Shown here piece after piece: positions 23,459 to 34,920 of a DNA stretch of 64,000 nucleotides (within the stretch, counting starts at the first letter, position 1; every line of letters begins with the position of its first letter). A program made the position numbers and the translations under genes. This DNA is from Bolinopsis microptera. Its lineage: Eukaryota > Ctenophora > Tentaculata > Lobata > Bolinopsidae. The notes beneath the pieces were generated by a model. The model was not told where the DNA came from and ran no database searches. It saw only the letters and a program-made list of their open reading frames with translations. Location of the stretch: the NCBI RefSeq assembly GCF_026151205.1, contig NC_087077.1, positions 5,542,483 to 5,606,482 on the forward strand, in the 5' to 3' direction.

Positions 23459-23589
23459 CAGCCGAACTTTTCTATAGCGTGCCTCTCTATAGCGGTCCTC
23501 TTATTTTCTCCCAAACTTTAAGTCAATTAACTGTAACTTTTTGTTTCCCCCCGAGAGGGCCGGTATAAAGAGCTAAAGAGGTTTTACTG
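23459..23589. mobile_element. Short TA-flanked MITE-like element
   Basis: A 131-bp segment bounded by TA (23457-23458 and 23590-23591). The ends are CAGCCGAACTTTTC and GAGGTTTTACTG, forming an imperfect inverted repeat with CAG/CTG tips like the elements at 333-534 and 30090-30152. Confidence 0.5.
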
Positions 23590-23902
23590 TATTAAAATTG
23601 CAATGCTATTCCAAAAACATTGAGACAATTCTACGTATTTTTCTTGGGGGTCAGTTTTTTTCTCAGACATATTTATGCTTGTAATTGTATTATTATGGTC
23701 CGAGTCGGTCGCCAATTAGATGCGAAACAAGAACCTCTTAAGTTAAATTGTTAGTCTGGATATTTATTATTTAAGCATGTTCGATGCTAAAGATTCAACC
23801 ACTCGAGAAAATTGATTTGCAATATTGCTCAGCCTACTTTGCCGTTCTCTTACTAACTACCACTAACTCACTCAAATAGCTATCGGGACACTACTACTAG
23901 GC

Positions 23903-25479
23903 ATGGAAAAATCCTTCCTGGAGTCGGAGAGGACAGATGAGGCTCACAAACGGAAAAAGAAGTGGGCCCTGTTCTTGATTGCTCTGTGCTGTTTTATCAC
24001 TAATATGTGCTTCAGTGCTCGTGATGGGTTCCTAGCGCTCTTTGCTGATCAACATGGTATAACAGGTAAACTCGCTTTAAAGTTCCAATTTCCACCAATC
24101 TTTTAAATGTATCATTTTATAAACTCGTTTAAGATTTTCAAATAAATTAAACCTGGTGCAAGAGTGAAAGTAAATGTGATATTAATATATGGGCATATCA
24201 TATAAAATTGACGATACAAATTGACGAAACTTTTTTAATTAAGTACTAAGACAATTAAACCATATTTTCAGGTTACGTTTACGGACTATTCAAAGCAAAC
24301 TACATCGTCGGCTACGTCCTCATGGGTTTCCTCAACAAAACGATCCTCAGATTCTTCTCCGCTCGCTGTGTCATCCTCTTTGGTCTGTTCGGACACGGTG
24401 TGTGCATGATCCTAGCAGCAGTGGTGTACACAGTGCTCCTGGACACTAAGGAGCCCCCTCTACCTCACAACAAAGTCCTGTTCCAGATCCTGACTTGTCT
24501 CTTTCAGGGGATCCAAGGAGGCCTGATGAGCTCTGTTACCCTCAGTAGTCTCTCTCTGGGGTCAGCTTACTTCAGGGATGATATGGGAAAAGTTAATGGG
24601 ACTTACTATCTGGGAGCGGTTATTCCACATGGAGTGGTGCCGGTCATCGCTAACTGGATCTACAACACTTGGAATGGTTACGCGCCCCCACTCTACATAT
24701 TTGGATGCCTTGCCTTTGCTCTGTCTGCCGCTGCCTACGTTATCTTCGTCACTAAGGACTTTGACTTCAAGTTTGAAGAAGATGATAAGAGTGGGGCCAT
24801 TAGTTCTCTCCCATACAGGAGTTTTATTCCTCTCGTACAGTCCTACATCCTGACTGCCTACCTCAGCTACCTCCAACTGGCTCTACCAAAGTTCGCAGCA
24901 GTAAAGCTAGGATTCTCCGTGGTGGCAGCAAGTACGCCTCTCTTCGTTCTGATGATCTCCATCGCCATCGTCAACGTCATCATCACATTCCTCTTCACCG
25001 GCAGCTCCAACAAAATCCTCCACATTCTTCTACTGTGCTGCACTATCGACACAGTAGCTGCTTTCCTCATCTTCCCTGCTAACGATGCGTCTCCGCAGTG
25101 GATCTCCGCTGCTCACATTGCTACCTATCCTTTACTCTGCCTTATTGGAATGTCTGACGCATACAGCACTATCAACACCACTCCCGCTATGATATACCTC
25201 TACTGCACCGCCAGAGCCAGGGAACCCAGTGATAGTCAGAAACATACCATGGCTTCTCTTTGGATAGCTGGTAATGGCCTGTCGTACGCGTTTGGAGCAT
25301 ATCTGGCAGGTTTCATAGACCAGGTATTTGAGGAGGATTTCCATCGTGCGGGTATTTTCTGGGGCTGTCTGGCCCTGGTCTGTGTGGTTTCTTTAGTTGT
25401 GCCCATTCTAAGTTTTAACAATAGTGGAGAACAGTACAAGATTTGTGATAATGAGTCAAGTTCTTCCGCTTCCGAGTGA
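23903..25479 (+). CDS. Major facilitator superfamily transporter, SLC18B1-like
   Basis: Two exons, 23903-24065 and 24272-25479, separated by a 206-bp intron (AACAG|gtaaac ... ttttcag|GTTACG). They give a 456-residue protein. The N-terminus is charged and cytosolic-looking (residues 1-22), followed by about 12 hydrophobic segments. TM1 is near FLIALCCFITNMCF, and LFQGIQGGLMSSV is in the fourth or fifth helix. A charged central loop (KDFDFKFEEDDKSG) separates two six-helix halves, and SLWIAGNGLSYAFGAYLAGF lies in the second half. The tail is Ser/Glu rich. Helix patterning and the second-half motif resemble SLC18B1 (vesicular polyamine transporter) better than other MFS members I know, but the substrate is a guess. 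Confidence 0.8.
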
Positions 25480-26136
25480 TAGATACTTTAATAGTGAATT
25501 ATTCCTTAATTTGTTCGCTCCACTAATGTAACAGCTTGTTATGAAGCATACTAACATTACGATAGGGCACACTTGATTAATCTTAGAGCTTGACCAATGA
25601 CCAGTATAATAGTGATAAATCAGAGTAAGTATTTAATGATAGGATTAGATGTAAGATGACAAATTATATCTGATGACCGACAAATTTGTCCAGTTCAGAA
25701 TAGCCAGTTGCGTTGACGCACTGAGTTTTAAATACTTCACTGAAAATAAGAGTAATTTAAAAGTTCACCCCGTTTAAATGTGAGTGTATAAAACTGCATA
25801 CATACTGCACATTCTTTCGTGTGGAAAATCCAGAGTTTGAGTTTAACTTCTTTTTTATACTTTGTGTTAGTAATTTAATTACTGTAGTTATCCATACATA
25901 AATATATTATTTGTTTTATTACAATACTCATTATTAATTTATGCTTATCAAATTACAATAATTATCAATTATTGATGTTTAAATGTACAATTATTTCTTA
26001 ATTCGCGTTTCATTCAATATGATTTTCATTGTTATTCATGTAATGAATTATTAAAAATATGCGCTCGGACAAAATTTTTGAGTTGATTTTTAACTGTTTA
26101 AAGTACATCTTATCAAATATTTTTCGTTACAATTAT
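25480..26136. other. AT-rich 3' flank of the MFS gene
   Basis: No gene or repeat recognised. It probably contains the transporter 3' UTR. Confidence 0.5.
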
Positions 26137-26144
26137 ACTTAAAC

Positions 26145-27274
26145 CTTAGTTGTAGTGAACGCTGAACTTAGTCGTACTGAACGTACGTTCCAATCATTTT
26201 GTAGTGAACGTTTGTGAACGTTAGTGAACGTTAGTCAATATTTTGATAATTTTTCCGATAGTTTTTAACTTTAAGGGGTCATTCATAAACAATGAGAGAA
26301 AACCATGTTGTCGGAATTAGACAGTAAATAAACAATAATGAATAAAAATAAGTCACTAGTATAGCAAATAGTAATGAAATTATTGCTCTTTAATTCGTGA
26401 ATTGTTCATAAGACGCAAACTTGCGTTAACATAAATATAAGGTCTCGCTGCTTGTCAACTGTGAGGCGGTTTCTTTTTTGTTTAATACCCAGTCGTACAA
26501 GCTCCAATTCGTCTCACAGGGTGAGGCTGATGTCGATTGCGACAGCGCTTTCATTGCAAAACTCTGTAGTTCGGGTACCTCGCAACCGAAGTTGCTCCAC
26601 CAAGAGACTGGATCGTCAGAATCTTGGCTAAAACTTGAGGCAGCGTCAGTAGAGAATGAGCATCTTTTCTCTCGGTAGAACGTGTGCTGCGAAAGTATCT
26701 TCTTCTTTGTTGCGCCGTCACACCACGTGTCCATGACATCAAGAAACTCCTTCCAGACATCCTGATTCGTGTGCTGATCATATCCCTGATAAGCCGGGTG
26801 AACACAAAACCCTACTGAATGTAGAGGGGAATGGAGCTCGAGCCACCTTTTGTTGGCAAGACTAACCATATCACTTTTATGGTTTCTATTGCGGAAAGCA
26901 AAATTTGCTAACTTTAAGGTGAACAGATAATATTTGTAATAAATTACACCGATGAAACCAACAGGAATCTTAAGACTATTGTCTGAAAATCTAAGCAAGA
27001 CTATTATCGGCTCGAGAATTGAGCATAAATAGTCGACTTCTATCCAGAAATGGGGCTCAAGATCAAACAACATTTGTATTTGTAACATACCTCAAGGCCC
27101 TGAAGGCCTGGCAATGGAAACGCTATAGTACTTAGCCGGATAATTGGGCTATGTCCGGTATTTTAATTTCATAATAGCAATTAACGTTCCTTATGTTCCG
27201 AACGTTAAAATCTTTTAGCAAACGCGTTCACAAACTATTTTTAGTGAACGTTCCGTACGTTCACTACAACTAAG
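26145..27274. mobile_element. Internally deleted hAT transposon with 8-bp TSD
   Basis: A 1130-bp element. The 17-bp terminal inverted repeats are perfect (left CTTAGTTGTAGTGAACG, right CGTTCACTACAACTAAG), and it is flanked by the direct repeat ACTTAAAC at 26137-26144 and 27275-27282. Subterminal GTGAACGTTAGTGAACG-type repeats lie near both ends. It contains only the C-terminal part of a transposase (26426-27088, minus), so it is non-autonomous. Confidence 0.93.
26426..27088 (-). pseudogene. hAT transposase C-terminal fragment
   Basis: A 220-codon frame inside the hAT element at 26145-27274. The C-terminal part has the hAT dimerisation signature: WWSNFGCEVPELQSFAMKAL, then SQSTSASPCETNWSLYDWV. 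The N-terminal part (LEPHFWIEVDYLCSILEPI) fits the region just upstream in hAT transposases. The BED zinc finger and the first catalytic acidic residues are missing. The frame itself is intact, suggesting recent loss of the 5' half. Confidence 0.85.
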
Positions 27275-27282
27275 ACTTAAAC

Positions 27283-27702
27283 TGATCTTTTTAAACCTTA
27301 AAACGAATAATCAACAAGATAAATGAACTGCTTAAATCAAATTCGAATTAATTTTATTAAGTTACCTGAACCCCCTCCAACTCATCTGAATATTTCCTTA
27401 CCGTTTAATTGGAATGAACATATCCAGGGCAGCCTTTCCAAATCCGATAACGCTGACATTACCATCTAGCTCATACTCTCTTACCCCCACGTACAACCTA
27501 AAGAATGCGTTATGTTTATATTCATTATATAATACCAATCTTAAAATGGAACTATCAGCGAAATGTGCTGCAGCTATGTTATATTTCTACAGCTTCTTTT
27601 TTAGATAATACGGTGTTAATGTTTAAGGTATCAAAACCATTATGGTCTTAAAAAAAATAATAAAACAAAATGATAAAACATGGTGACAGTGTTACTAAAC
27701 CA
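27283..27702. other. Intergenic, nothing recognised
   Basis: AT-rich sequence without a supported feature. Confidence 0.4.
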
Positions 27703-27954
27703 CCACACCACCACACCACACCACACCACACCACACCACACCACCACACCACCACACCACACCACCACACCACACCACACCACACCACACCACACCACAC
27801 CACACCACACCACACCACACCACACCACACCACACCACACCACACCACACCACCACACCACCACACCACACCACACCACACCACACCACACCACACCACA
27901 CCACACCACACCACACCACACCACACCACACCACACCACACCACACCACACCAC
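27703..27954. repeat. CCACA pentanucleotide microsatellite
   Basis: About 250 bp of nearly pure ACCAC/CCACA repeats with interspersed 3-bp steps (ACCACC). The open frames here in several frames (His/Thr/Pro on plus, Val/Trp/Cys/Gly on minus) are by-products of the repeat. Confidence 0.97.
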
Positions 27955-28443
27955 TACGTACTTGTTTTTCTCGACCCGTAGGGCTCTTTCAACAAATAAC
28001 TGTGGGTTGATCTGTTTTATCACCTGATCTGTTATTCTCTTGTACATGAAACCTAGCATAATAGTTCAAGTTAGACAATTATCAAACTTTGTGTAGTATC
28101 CGATAACATAAAAAAGATAATCAAAGAAATTATAATAAAAAAACTGGGTCGATAGCACATGATGATCATTACTGTCTTCATTATAATAACCACTATTACA
28201 CTATGCATTAGAGGTGGATAAACTTAGTAAGAGGAAACATAATATTTATAAACACGTTTTATAAATATCTTGCCGATAGAACAAAACATTCAAGAGCTAG
28301 AAGCAAAGAAAATTGTATGCCACCTAAAGGTAAAGGTCCATGATATGAAAAACTTTACTAAGTCCAGTTGTTTAGTTTTTGTCAAATAATTTGTAAGATA
28401 TTTCTCAAATAGATCTTAAGGCTGAGCGTGAGTTTGAGACGAA

Positions 28444-28559
28444 TTTAGCTTTCATTTTAGACTTCACGTCTCCCGAAATAAAACTGCGAACAAAGTGAAA
28501 CAAGGAACTTTGTTCGCAGTTTTATTTCGGGAGACGTGAAGTCTAAAATGAAAGCTAAA
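28444..28559. repeat. Perfect 53-bp inverted repeat (long hairpin)
   Basis: The left arm 28444-28496 and right arm 28507-28559 are exact reverse complements over 53 bp, separated by a 10-nt loop (GAAACAAGGA). The arms begin TTTAGCTTTCATTTTAGAC. A transcript from either strand would fold into an uninterrupted hairpin. It could be a foldback MITE, a recent palindromic duplication, or a hairpin-siRNA/pre-miRNA-like locus. No TSD or coding content is evident. Confidence 0.93.
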
Positions 28560-28577
28560 GATATTTCTCAGTAATTC

Positions 28578-28738
28578 CGTCGACCAGTCAGTCAGTCTGT
28601 CTGTTTGTCAGTCTATCTGTTTGTCAGTCTGTCTGTTTTTCAGTCTGTCTGTTTGTCAGTGTGTCTGTTTGTCAGTCTATCTGTTTGTCAGTTAACAAGT
28701 TTAGAGCAGCTATTTTTTTGGTCTGTCAATCTGTCTGT
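28578..28738. repeat. CTGT-rich microsatellite
   Basis: Imperfect repeats of GTCAGTCTGTCTGTTT, starting about 20 bp after the perfect hairpin. Confidence 0.85.
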
Positions 28739-29066
28739 ATCTGATAACAAACCAAGCAGTTTCGACCTGAAATTATGATATCTTCGTTGATAGGAATCGC
28801 GAGCTTTGAATTTAAACACTCTGGTTAAAATTATTAAACCATCAAATTGCATACATTTTTCAAGGGGAATTTGAAAACAGTTGTACTTGGTTAAAGAAGG
28901 TTGGATAAAAACCACGTCACCCCAACAAACCACGTGATCAATTAACAGATTAGATTTTTTTTAGATTTGAAAAATTTTCAAAACGGTATATACAAATCAA
29001 CAGGATTATAAAACATAAAAATAAAAACCGCTTTGTCGGCAAATGCCAGGGCCCTAACAATCCACT

Positions 29067-29067
<1 letters not shown>

Positions 29068-29113
<46 letters not shown>
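29068..29113. repeat. Poly-A tract (about 46 A)
   Basis: A homopolymer just downstream of the rhomboid stop codon (on the minus strand). It may be the tail of a retroposed element. No source element was recognised upstream. Confidence 0.9.
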
Positions 29114-29114
<1 letters not shown>

Positions 29115-29135
29115 AAACCTTACAAGACGTGGACT

Positions 29136-32100
29136 TTACACGTTAGTGATCCTTGGTTGTAGATCCATGTAGGTGTCTTTACAGAAGTTTGAGGTGAATG
29201 GGAGGCAGTTAAAGAAACCAAGGTTTAACTTGGTATAAATATCCTGGGTTATTTCAATACAGCTGTAACATCCGACCACAATTACAATTTTCAATTCAAG
29301 ATATTAAAATAGCTTCCTGTAACCAACAATTCCCATAGTTTAACAGTACTTACCTGTTTTAAGAAGAAAAGATATGTAAGAAGAAAACCAGCAAGAACAC
29401 CAAAAGAAGCCAGAATAATCCTGACAGTGATCCGTATTAGGTAGTCACCAGTGCACCGTGGTACTTCATGTCTCAACGTTACCATGGATACGAGGAACCC
29501 AAACACTAACCTGTCAATCATCGTGTGTTTTTACTTCTACTTCATGACACTAGTGATTTAAAATAAACTATTTACATAAAATTCAGTACTGTCCTTTACC
29601 TCATAACTCCCGCCTCCCGGAGAGGGTGCATTTACTGTTAGGACCCCCCCCCCACTGTTAGGACCACCCCCACTGTTAGGACCTCCCCCCCCCCCCCCCC
29701 CCCCCCCAGTTAGTACACTTACCCGCCCACATGAGCCCAGTTATCTATCCAGGGGAGGAGGCCAGGTATAAGAAGGAACACACAGATACCCAGCCAACAC
29801 AGCATCTTCCTGGTCTGATGCTCTCTTAGTAAACTCCTCCCTTGTCTCCATTCTCGTATCTTTATTATATCCCGGGCTATGTGGGAGCCTATGATACCGA
29901 ACAAGGATCCTGATGCTCCTACCTGAAAGGAAGGGGGGTTCATATTTAGTTCTGTGGGCAGCTTATTTTGGTAATAATACTTACTAACTATGTATATAGC
30001 AGAAGAATTAATAGCGTTACTAATAAAAACAAAAAACTTCTAAATATTTAAAAGAGAAAAAAATCGTTATTAATTATGAACATGTAGTAAAGTAAAACCC
30101 CGATTAACTGTATTATTTCCCCAAATTGTACGGTAAATCAAGTTTTTTTCTGTACAACTATCCTGAGTAAAACGCACCATTGGTTGATAAGGGGTAAGAA
30201 CAGCAGATAACAAGATGCCTCCAGTACCGCTCACACAATAAACCAGAGCTGTCCTCCACCAGCCAACCCCCTCTTCGTAGGGGCGCACAATAAAATACAG
30301 AAACACCAAACTGTGGGTTTTGTGTGTGATTTTCAAAAGTTTCAGCCGCTAGAACAGCTATTAATATTATATATTATCATAGCATATATTATCATAGCAG
30401 AATTGAAAAGTGAGATAACACTTCATACACATATAAACCCTGGCCTTGTTGAAATGCAGTAACCAACTAGATATTAATTTCCAGTAAAATATTAAGATAA
30501 TCTAATAATAATATTAAGATAATGTTTGTTCACAATGATGTGTTTACCTAGTAAGAAGATGAAGAATGCCACCATGAATAAATATAGGCAGTAAGAACCG
30601 GTAAAACTGATATAGCCCTGATACGTCAACACCACACACATGTTTAACGCAATCAACCTGAAACAAAATATATTATGAACAAAATATTCTGAATAAATAC
30701 CATGTATTAACGTAATTCCACAGGTACGTAGCTGATCTTAATATTCATATTGAAAAATGTCAAGCTATTCAAACAATTGTTCCGTGCTTTTTATAAGACA
30801 TAAATCAGGATTAATTGTATATTTTGCACGCATACGACATAAAGCTATTCAATATTTGAACGTAAAACCAAACTTTCCCAGTATAAATAATAATACTATA
30901 TACCAGAGATGTTTGAAACTTCTCAGAATGAGTCACCTAGATGAATTAGTGTCACACAAACCTTGCTACACAGACCAGCATGAGGGTGGAAATATCCGCT
31001 TCTAAACGCACATTCTTCCTGGAAAACAAATCTTTAATATAAAAACGATCATCAAACTTTTAAAAAGAAGTTATATACTCTTGTCAATTCAAGGCCTCGT
31101 ATAAATCATTATTATTTCAATAAATTTTCGATTCTCATTTGTCAAGAAAAAAAACTTACGTCAGGTCATGACGAAGGACAATATAACACCAACCTCAGAT
31201 ATGATAGCACACTGGCCCTGAAGTCCAAAACAACAAGGTCTAGCTGTTACCTCGCACGCCAAGGTGGGAGACTTCTCTCTTCCTGACCACATGTGTTAAA
31301 AAAGGACGGAACATTTTTTTAACTAACAAAACGTAATAAAACTCGAATTAATACATTTATGTTGATTTATATTGTAGTTTTAATCATGTTAGCAATTTGA
31401 AGATGACAATGACATTGAAACATTGAAACGTGACAATTTTATTAATACTATTTGACAGGTAAATATGACTCACTGAATATTGTACGATTCTCTCCGACCT
31501 CACAGTGAGTGGGCCAAGTTGTTATGGGTCCCTTCCATGCTGAGTCATTAGCTTTATCTTCGGGATGATGACAAAACTCTCGACTCATGCCACAGATCTG
31601 AGAAAAAATGCATGCAAACGTAAATTTAGAAATTGAACCAATGTCGAAGAATGAAGAGTTTTTAAAAACGATACTATCAGAAATTAACATTTAATGGGAC
31701 ATTTGTAAATGATATTTTTATCTTTGAGCATATTCCTCAGATCATTATTACTGTTAAGTTATATTGTATGAAATTCCAAAGTCACCTTGCTTTCATAGAA
31801 GTTAGAAAAAGCACTGGTGCAATTTTCAGACAGGGATTGCCAACAAACATTCAGATCTTTTCTTACGCAGCAACCAGTTTTATCTTCAACCTTCTTTTCT
31901 GCCTCCGCCTAAAAATAATGGAATTGATATTAGTTGCAATACTGAGAGCGAGTAGACCATTTTGTATCTTTGTTAGTACATTACAATAAATTATTCACAC
32001 CCTGAACCTTAAGACCATGATAATATCATCTTACCATTTCCAAGATTGCAACATCGCTTCTCATGCAAGGAGCATATTTAGCACCAAGATGAATCAAGGC

Positions 32101-32639
32101 TTGATACTCTGGACCAATCCAAAAGTTCTCCTGCTGCATATGAGTGACAGTTTCATAGGCAAGATTGTGTCTTAACAGTTGTTTTTTGATTGGTTTATAT
32201 GTTGTTCCTATTGGTGCAAAACTAAAACTGCACAGTGCTGCTATAAGAACCAAAGTATCCACAAGCATCACCCAAAGAGTAAAATACGGCCTGCAAAATA
32301 TAGATAAGTTGCATACGTATACTGGGTATAGTATCTGATCTAAAAATGTATTTACAAAAAAAAGGACATCTCATTTCAAATTGTTTAACAAAGTGTGCAA
32401 TATTTCAAAACAAGAACATACATAAAAAACGAAATTTTAAATCTGAACTACCTGCTAAATGTGTGAAGATGTTTCCCATTATTCCTGCTCATCTGATCCC
32501 TGTACCGCATCTTTGAAATTAAATCCTTTGCAGATGTTGGTGGAGAACAACATGTTTTGGAACCTTTGCATTGTAAACATGGAACAGGGAAGAATAACTC
32601 TGATTTGATTTCTTTAAGAATCACAGAAATCCTTGCCAT
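29136..32639 (-). CDS. iRhom-like rhomboid membrane protein with catalytic dyad retained
   Basis: Eleven minus-strand exons with matching phases: 32452-32639, 32035-32290, 31786-31908, 31474-31597, 31194-31282, 30962-31018, 30548-30657, 30178-30310, 29723-29922, 29354-29510 and 29136-29243. They total 514 residues. After a short cytosolic leader comes TM1 (LWVMLVDTLVLIAALCSF). Next is the cysteine-rich luminal iRhom domain: QQENFWIGPEYQALIHLGAK, CCVRKD, ARPCCFGLQGQC, SGYFHPHAGLCS. The rhomboid core follows: FIHGGILHLL, PYEEGVGWWR, GASGSLFGIIG and PWIDNWAHVGG, then FNCLPFTSNFC at the C-terminus. Animal iRhoms (RHBDF1/2) chaperone ADAM17 and lack the catalytic serine; here GASG and the later His are both present. 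The ATG chosen follows a possible acceptor, so more 5' exons may exist. Confidence 0.9.
29638..29710. repeat. C-rich tandem repeat in a rhomboid intron
   Basis: Three copies of ACTGTTAGGACC separated by C runs, the last about 24 C long, in the intron between exons 29723-29922 and 29354-29510. Confidence 0.85.
30090..30152. mobile_element. 63-bp TA-flanked MITE relic
   Basis: A short element with ends AAGTAAAACCCCGATTAAC and GTAAATCAAGTTTTTTTCTG between TA dinucleotides. It is clearly related to the termini of the element at 333-534. It lies in the rhomboid intron before exon 29723-29922. Confidence 0.55.
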
Positions 32640-33372
32640 GTTTGTGGTAACCTATAAAAAGAGTTAACTGTTGGAATGATTACATGATTTCACTCAAAGC
32701 GTTATATGAATGAGAATTTTAATTTTTATTTAATAATTATATGATTCAACTATAAATGTAAAGGTGTTGATGTTATAAACATATTGAATTTTATTCATCT
32801 TGGGTATGAGATTGGGAAGATGGTTGTTGTAACCAATGTATAAAGAAGACTGTTGAAAATTGTCTTCTCATCCTCCTCTTCTCATCCTCCTCACATCCTC
32901 CTCACATCTTAAAGTTGTGTTTTTTCTTGCATCAAGTATGCTTTGCCAAAGTAGATGTCAATGTAAAAGGGTTGGGATGATATAAAGCTAGGCAATGCTG
33001 TTCACCATGGTAACGAGACTGGATTAATTTTATTGCGTTTTCAAATGTGATGATATAGTCACATGGCACAGGTTTATAATATATATATAATTGGAAGTTA
33101 TCTCCCAGTATTGTGCACAGTGTCAGATATGGAGCATGGTGCTGCAGCCATAAACAGGAGTACATACTCAAAAATTATTCAAACAGTATACACAGATAAT
33201 TCTAACAATGGTAATTGCCTAGTTTTAAGGTTATACACCCTCAAAAATGAATAAGCCAATAAATTAAATTAAATGTAATAATAGAAATTTTTAAAAATCA
33301 CGGTATAAAATTTAAAAAATTTGTTTTACTAACAAGCGATTCTGGCCCACGCCCACCAAGCACTCCCGACCT
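32640..33372. other. Upstream of the rhomboid gene, nothing recognised
   Basis: No conserved exon found. A short CTCATCCTCCTC-type repeat lies near 32868-32908. Any 5' exon of the rhomboid gene is not evident. Confidence 0.4.
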
Positions 33373-33771
33373 TTAATAATCTAGGAGTGTTGATCGCAGG
33401 TTAGGGTCCAAATCACTTCTTGTAGTGGGTGGTAAACTTTTTTGTATCACCGTAACCCCTGATAGCGATGATACAAGTTCTGACCGGATCGATTCGCAGT
33501 CTGCGTCTGATAAACGACATTTCATCACAGTACCTTTGGCCTTCTTCTCATCAAGGTGCTTTAAGAATTGTGATGCCTCCAATGCCATTCCTCCTGTTGT
33601 ACTGAACACAAGTGGGGTAAACATAGCTTTCTCTACATTCAGGAATCTTTCGTTGTACTCACGTTTTTTGTTTTTCTCATGAGTTTGGCATATCTGTGAG
33701 ATGCTCTTGTCACTGTGAGACTGGGCTTGGTCGCGGAGTACCCTTACGCCTGTGAATGCCCTGTCCAGTGG
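33373..33771 (-). pseudogene. Non-LTR retrotransposon C-terminal fragment
   Basis: The minus strand encodes the familiar C-terminal end of many LINE ORF2 proteins: PLDRAFTGVRVL, SQICQTHEKNKKREYNERF, MFTPLVFSTTGGMALEAS and FLKHLDEKKAK. No RT motifs are present. The 5' side stops abruptly at a GC-rich inverted-repeat element at about 33772, and the frame ends at 33373. It is a 5'-truncated relic of a family different from the LINE at 34921-49586, in opposite orientation. Confidence 0.75.
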
Positions 33772-34190
33772 TACGCGCGGCGTGGCACAGTAACACATCG
33801 CGCTACAACATAATTTGTTCGTTGTTTGTATTATTTAGATTTCAAGGATTGTTTTTGACGGATGTTTCTCGTTTAAATTTCTTAAAAGTAGCGCGCGTCG
33901 CTTTCTTTTCAAAATTTTATTACAGCCGTTGGTGCACGTTGTAGGCCCGCCGCGCACGAGTGTGCGGCTGTTTCTGGGTTTGCTGCTTTCGCCCCGGTAC
34001 TTTAGCGGTGATAAGAAAATGAGGGCCACGTCGTGATACAAATAGCACGCGCTGGGTTAGTCTAGTAACAACGGACAAAAACCTGAAATCTTTTAGTCCC
34101 AAAATTCATTGTAGCGCGATGCGTTACTGTGCTGCGCTGCGCACTCAATGAGGCTTCTAGGTCGGCGAGAAGCGCTACTGTGCCGCGCCG
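33772..34190. mobile_element. GC-rich foldback/MITE element
   Basis: The left arm near 33785-33808 (GCACAGTAACACATCGCGCT) and right arm 34109-34132 (AGCGCGATGCGTTACTGTGC) are reverse complements over 24 bp with one mismatch. A second related right-side motif GCGCTACTGTGCCGCGCC is at 34172-34189. The interior is non-coding. It abuts the LINE fragment at 33373-33771, which it probably interrupts. Confidence 0.65.
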
Positions 34191-34920
34191 AGCTGAGATG
34201 AATTGACATCGTCAATTAACTTACCTGGGGACCTCAGGCTATCATGTTCATAAACATATAGAATAGAGATTACTAATCTCAGATTAGGCGGAATGACAGG
34301 CTGAGCGCGGCCCAGTTTTAATACTTTCAAGAGTTTTAATACTTTCAACACTACTATATAACAAATAATTTGAGGATGTCCAATATGTCCATGGCTTGCT
34401 AAAGTCAACTGCATCGGGGGTACTATGATGGTCCAGGGGGTGCTGAAACAGAAGACTGGCACTCTTAACCTATTAAGAAGTTAAGTAGTTGTAGTGAATA
34501 ATGTTTCTGTTTGGCAATGTATAACTCCATTCACACCACAATCCACAATTGGACAATTGGACAACCCTGATTAATGTGTAGATAGTGTTGAAAGAATTTT
34601 AAACTTTTAACTTGAACATCACTTCTGATAACTTTTGGGGCTGTGCTCCAAGAACAGGCTGACATATTATGTGGCCTATGGATTATATATGTAATGTATT
34701 CTGATTCAATGATAGGGCTTGCCAGTCCAACCACCTCATATTTTTCATACTCACTCACTCTCTTGTCCCATGTGTCGTAGTCCGTCAGTCTGTTCAATTT
34801 TTCAATCTTTTGAATCATTTTGACTAATCCCGTTTACACTTTCATTGTTGTAAACTGGATTTTTTCTTCCAATACAGAACATTCGAAACTGCTATCTGCT
34901 CTTCTTTCTTTTCAGGGAGT
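34191..34920. other. Unassigned sequence upstream of the LINE ORF1
   Basis: Short minus-strand frames (34175-34462, 34531-34818) have no recognisable motif. This may include the 5' UTR of the LINE that follows; its true 5' end could not be fixed. Confidence 0.4.

Noticed and set aside
27640-28059. Long open frames on both strands rich in Val-Trp-Cys-Gly or His-Thr-Pro
   Set aside because: Produced by the CCACA pentanucleotide microsatellite; no stop codon can arise in the repeat, so openness means nothing.
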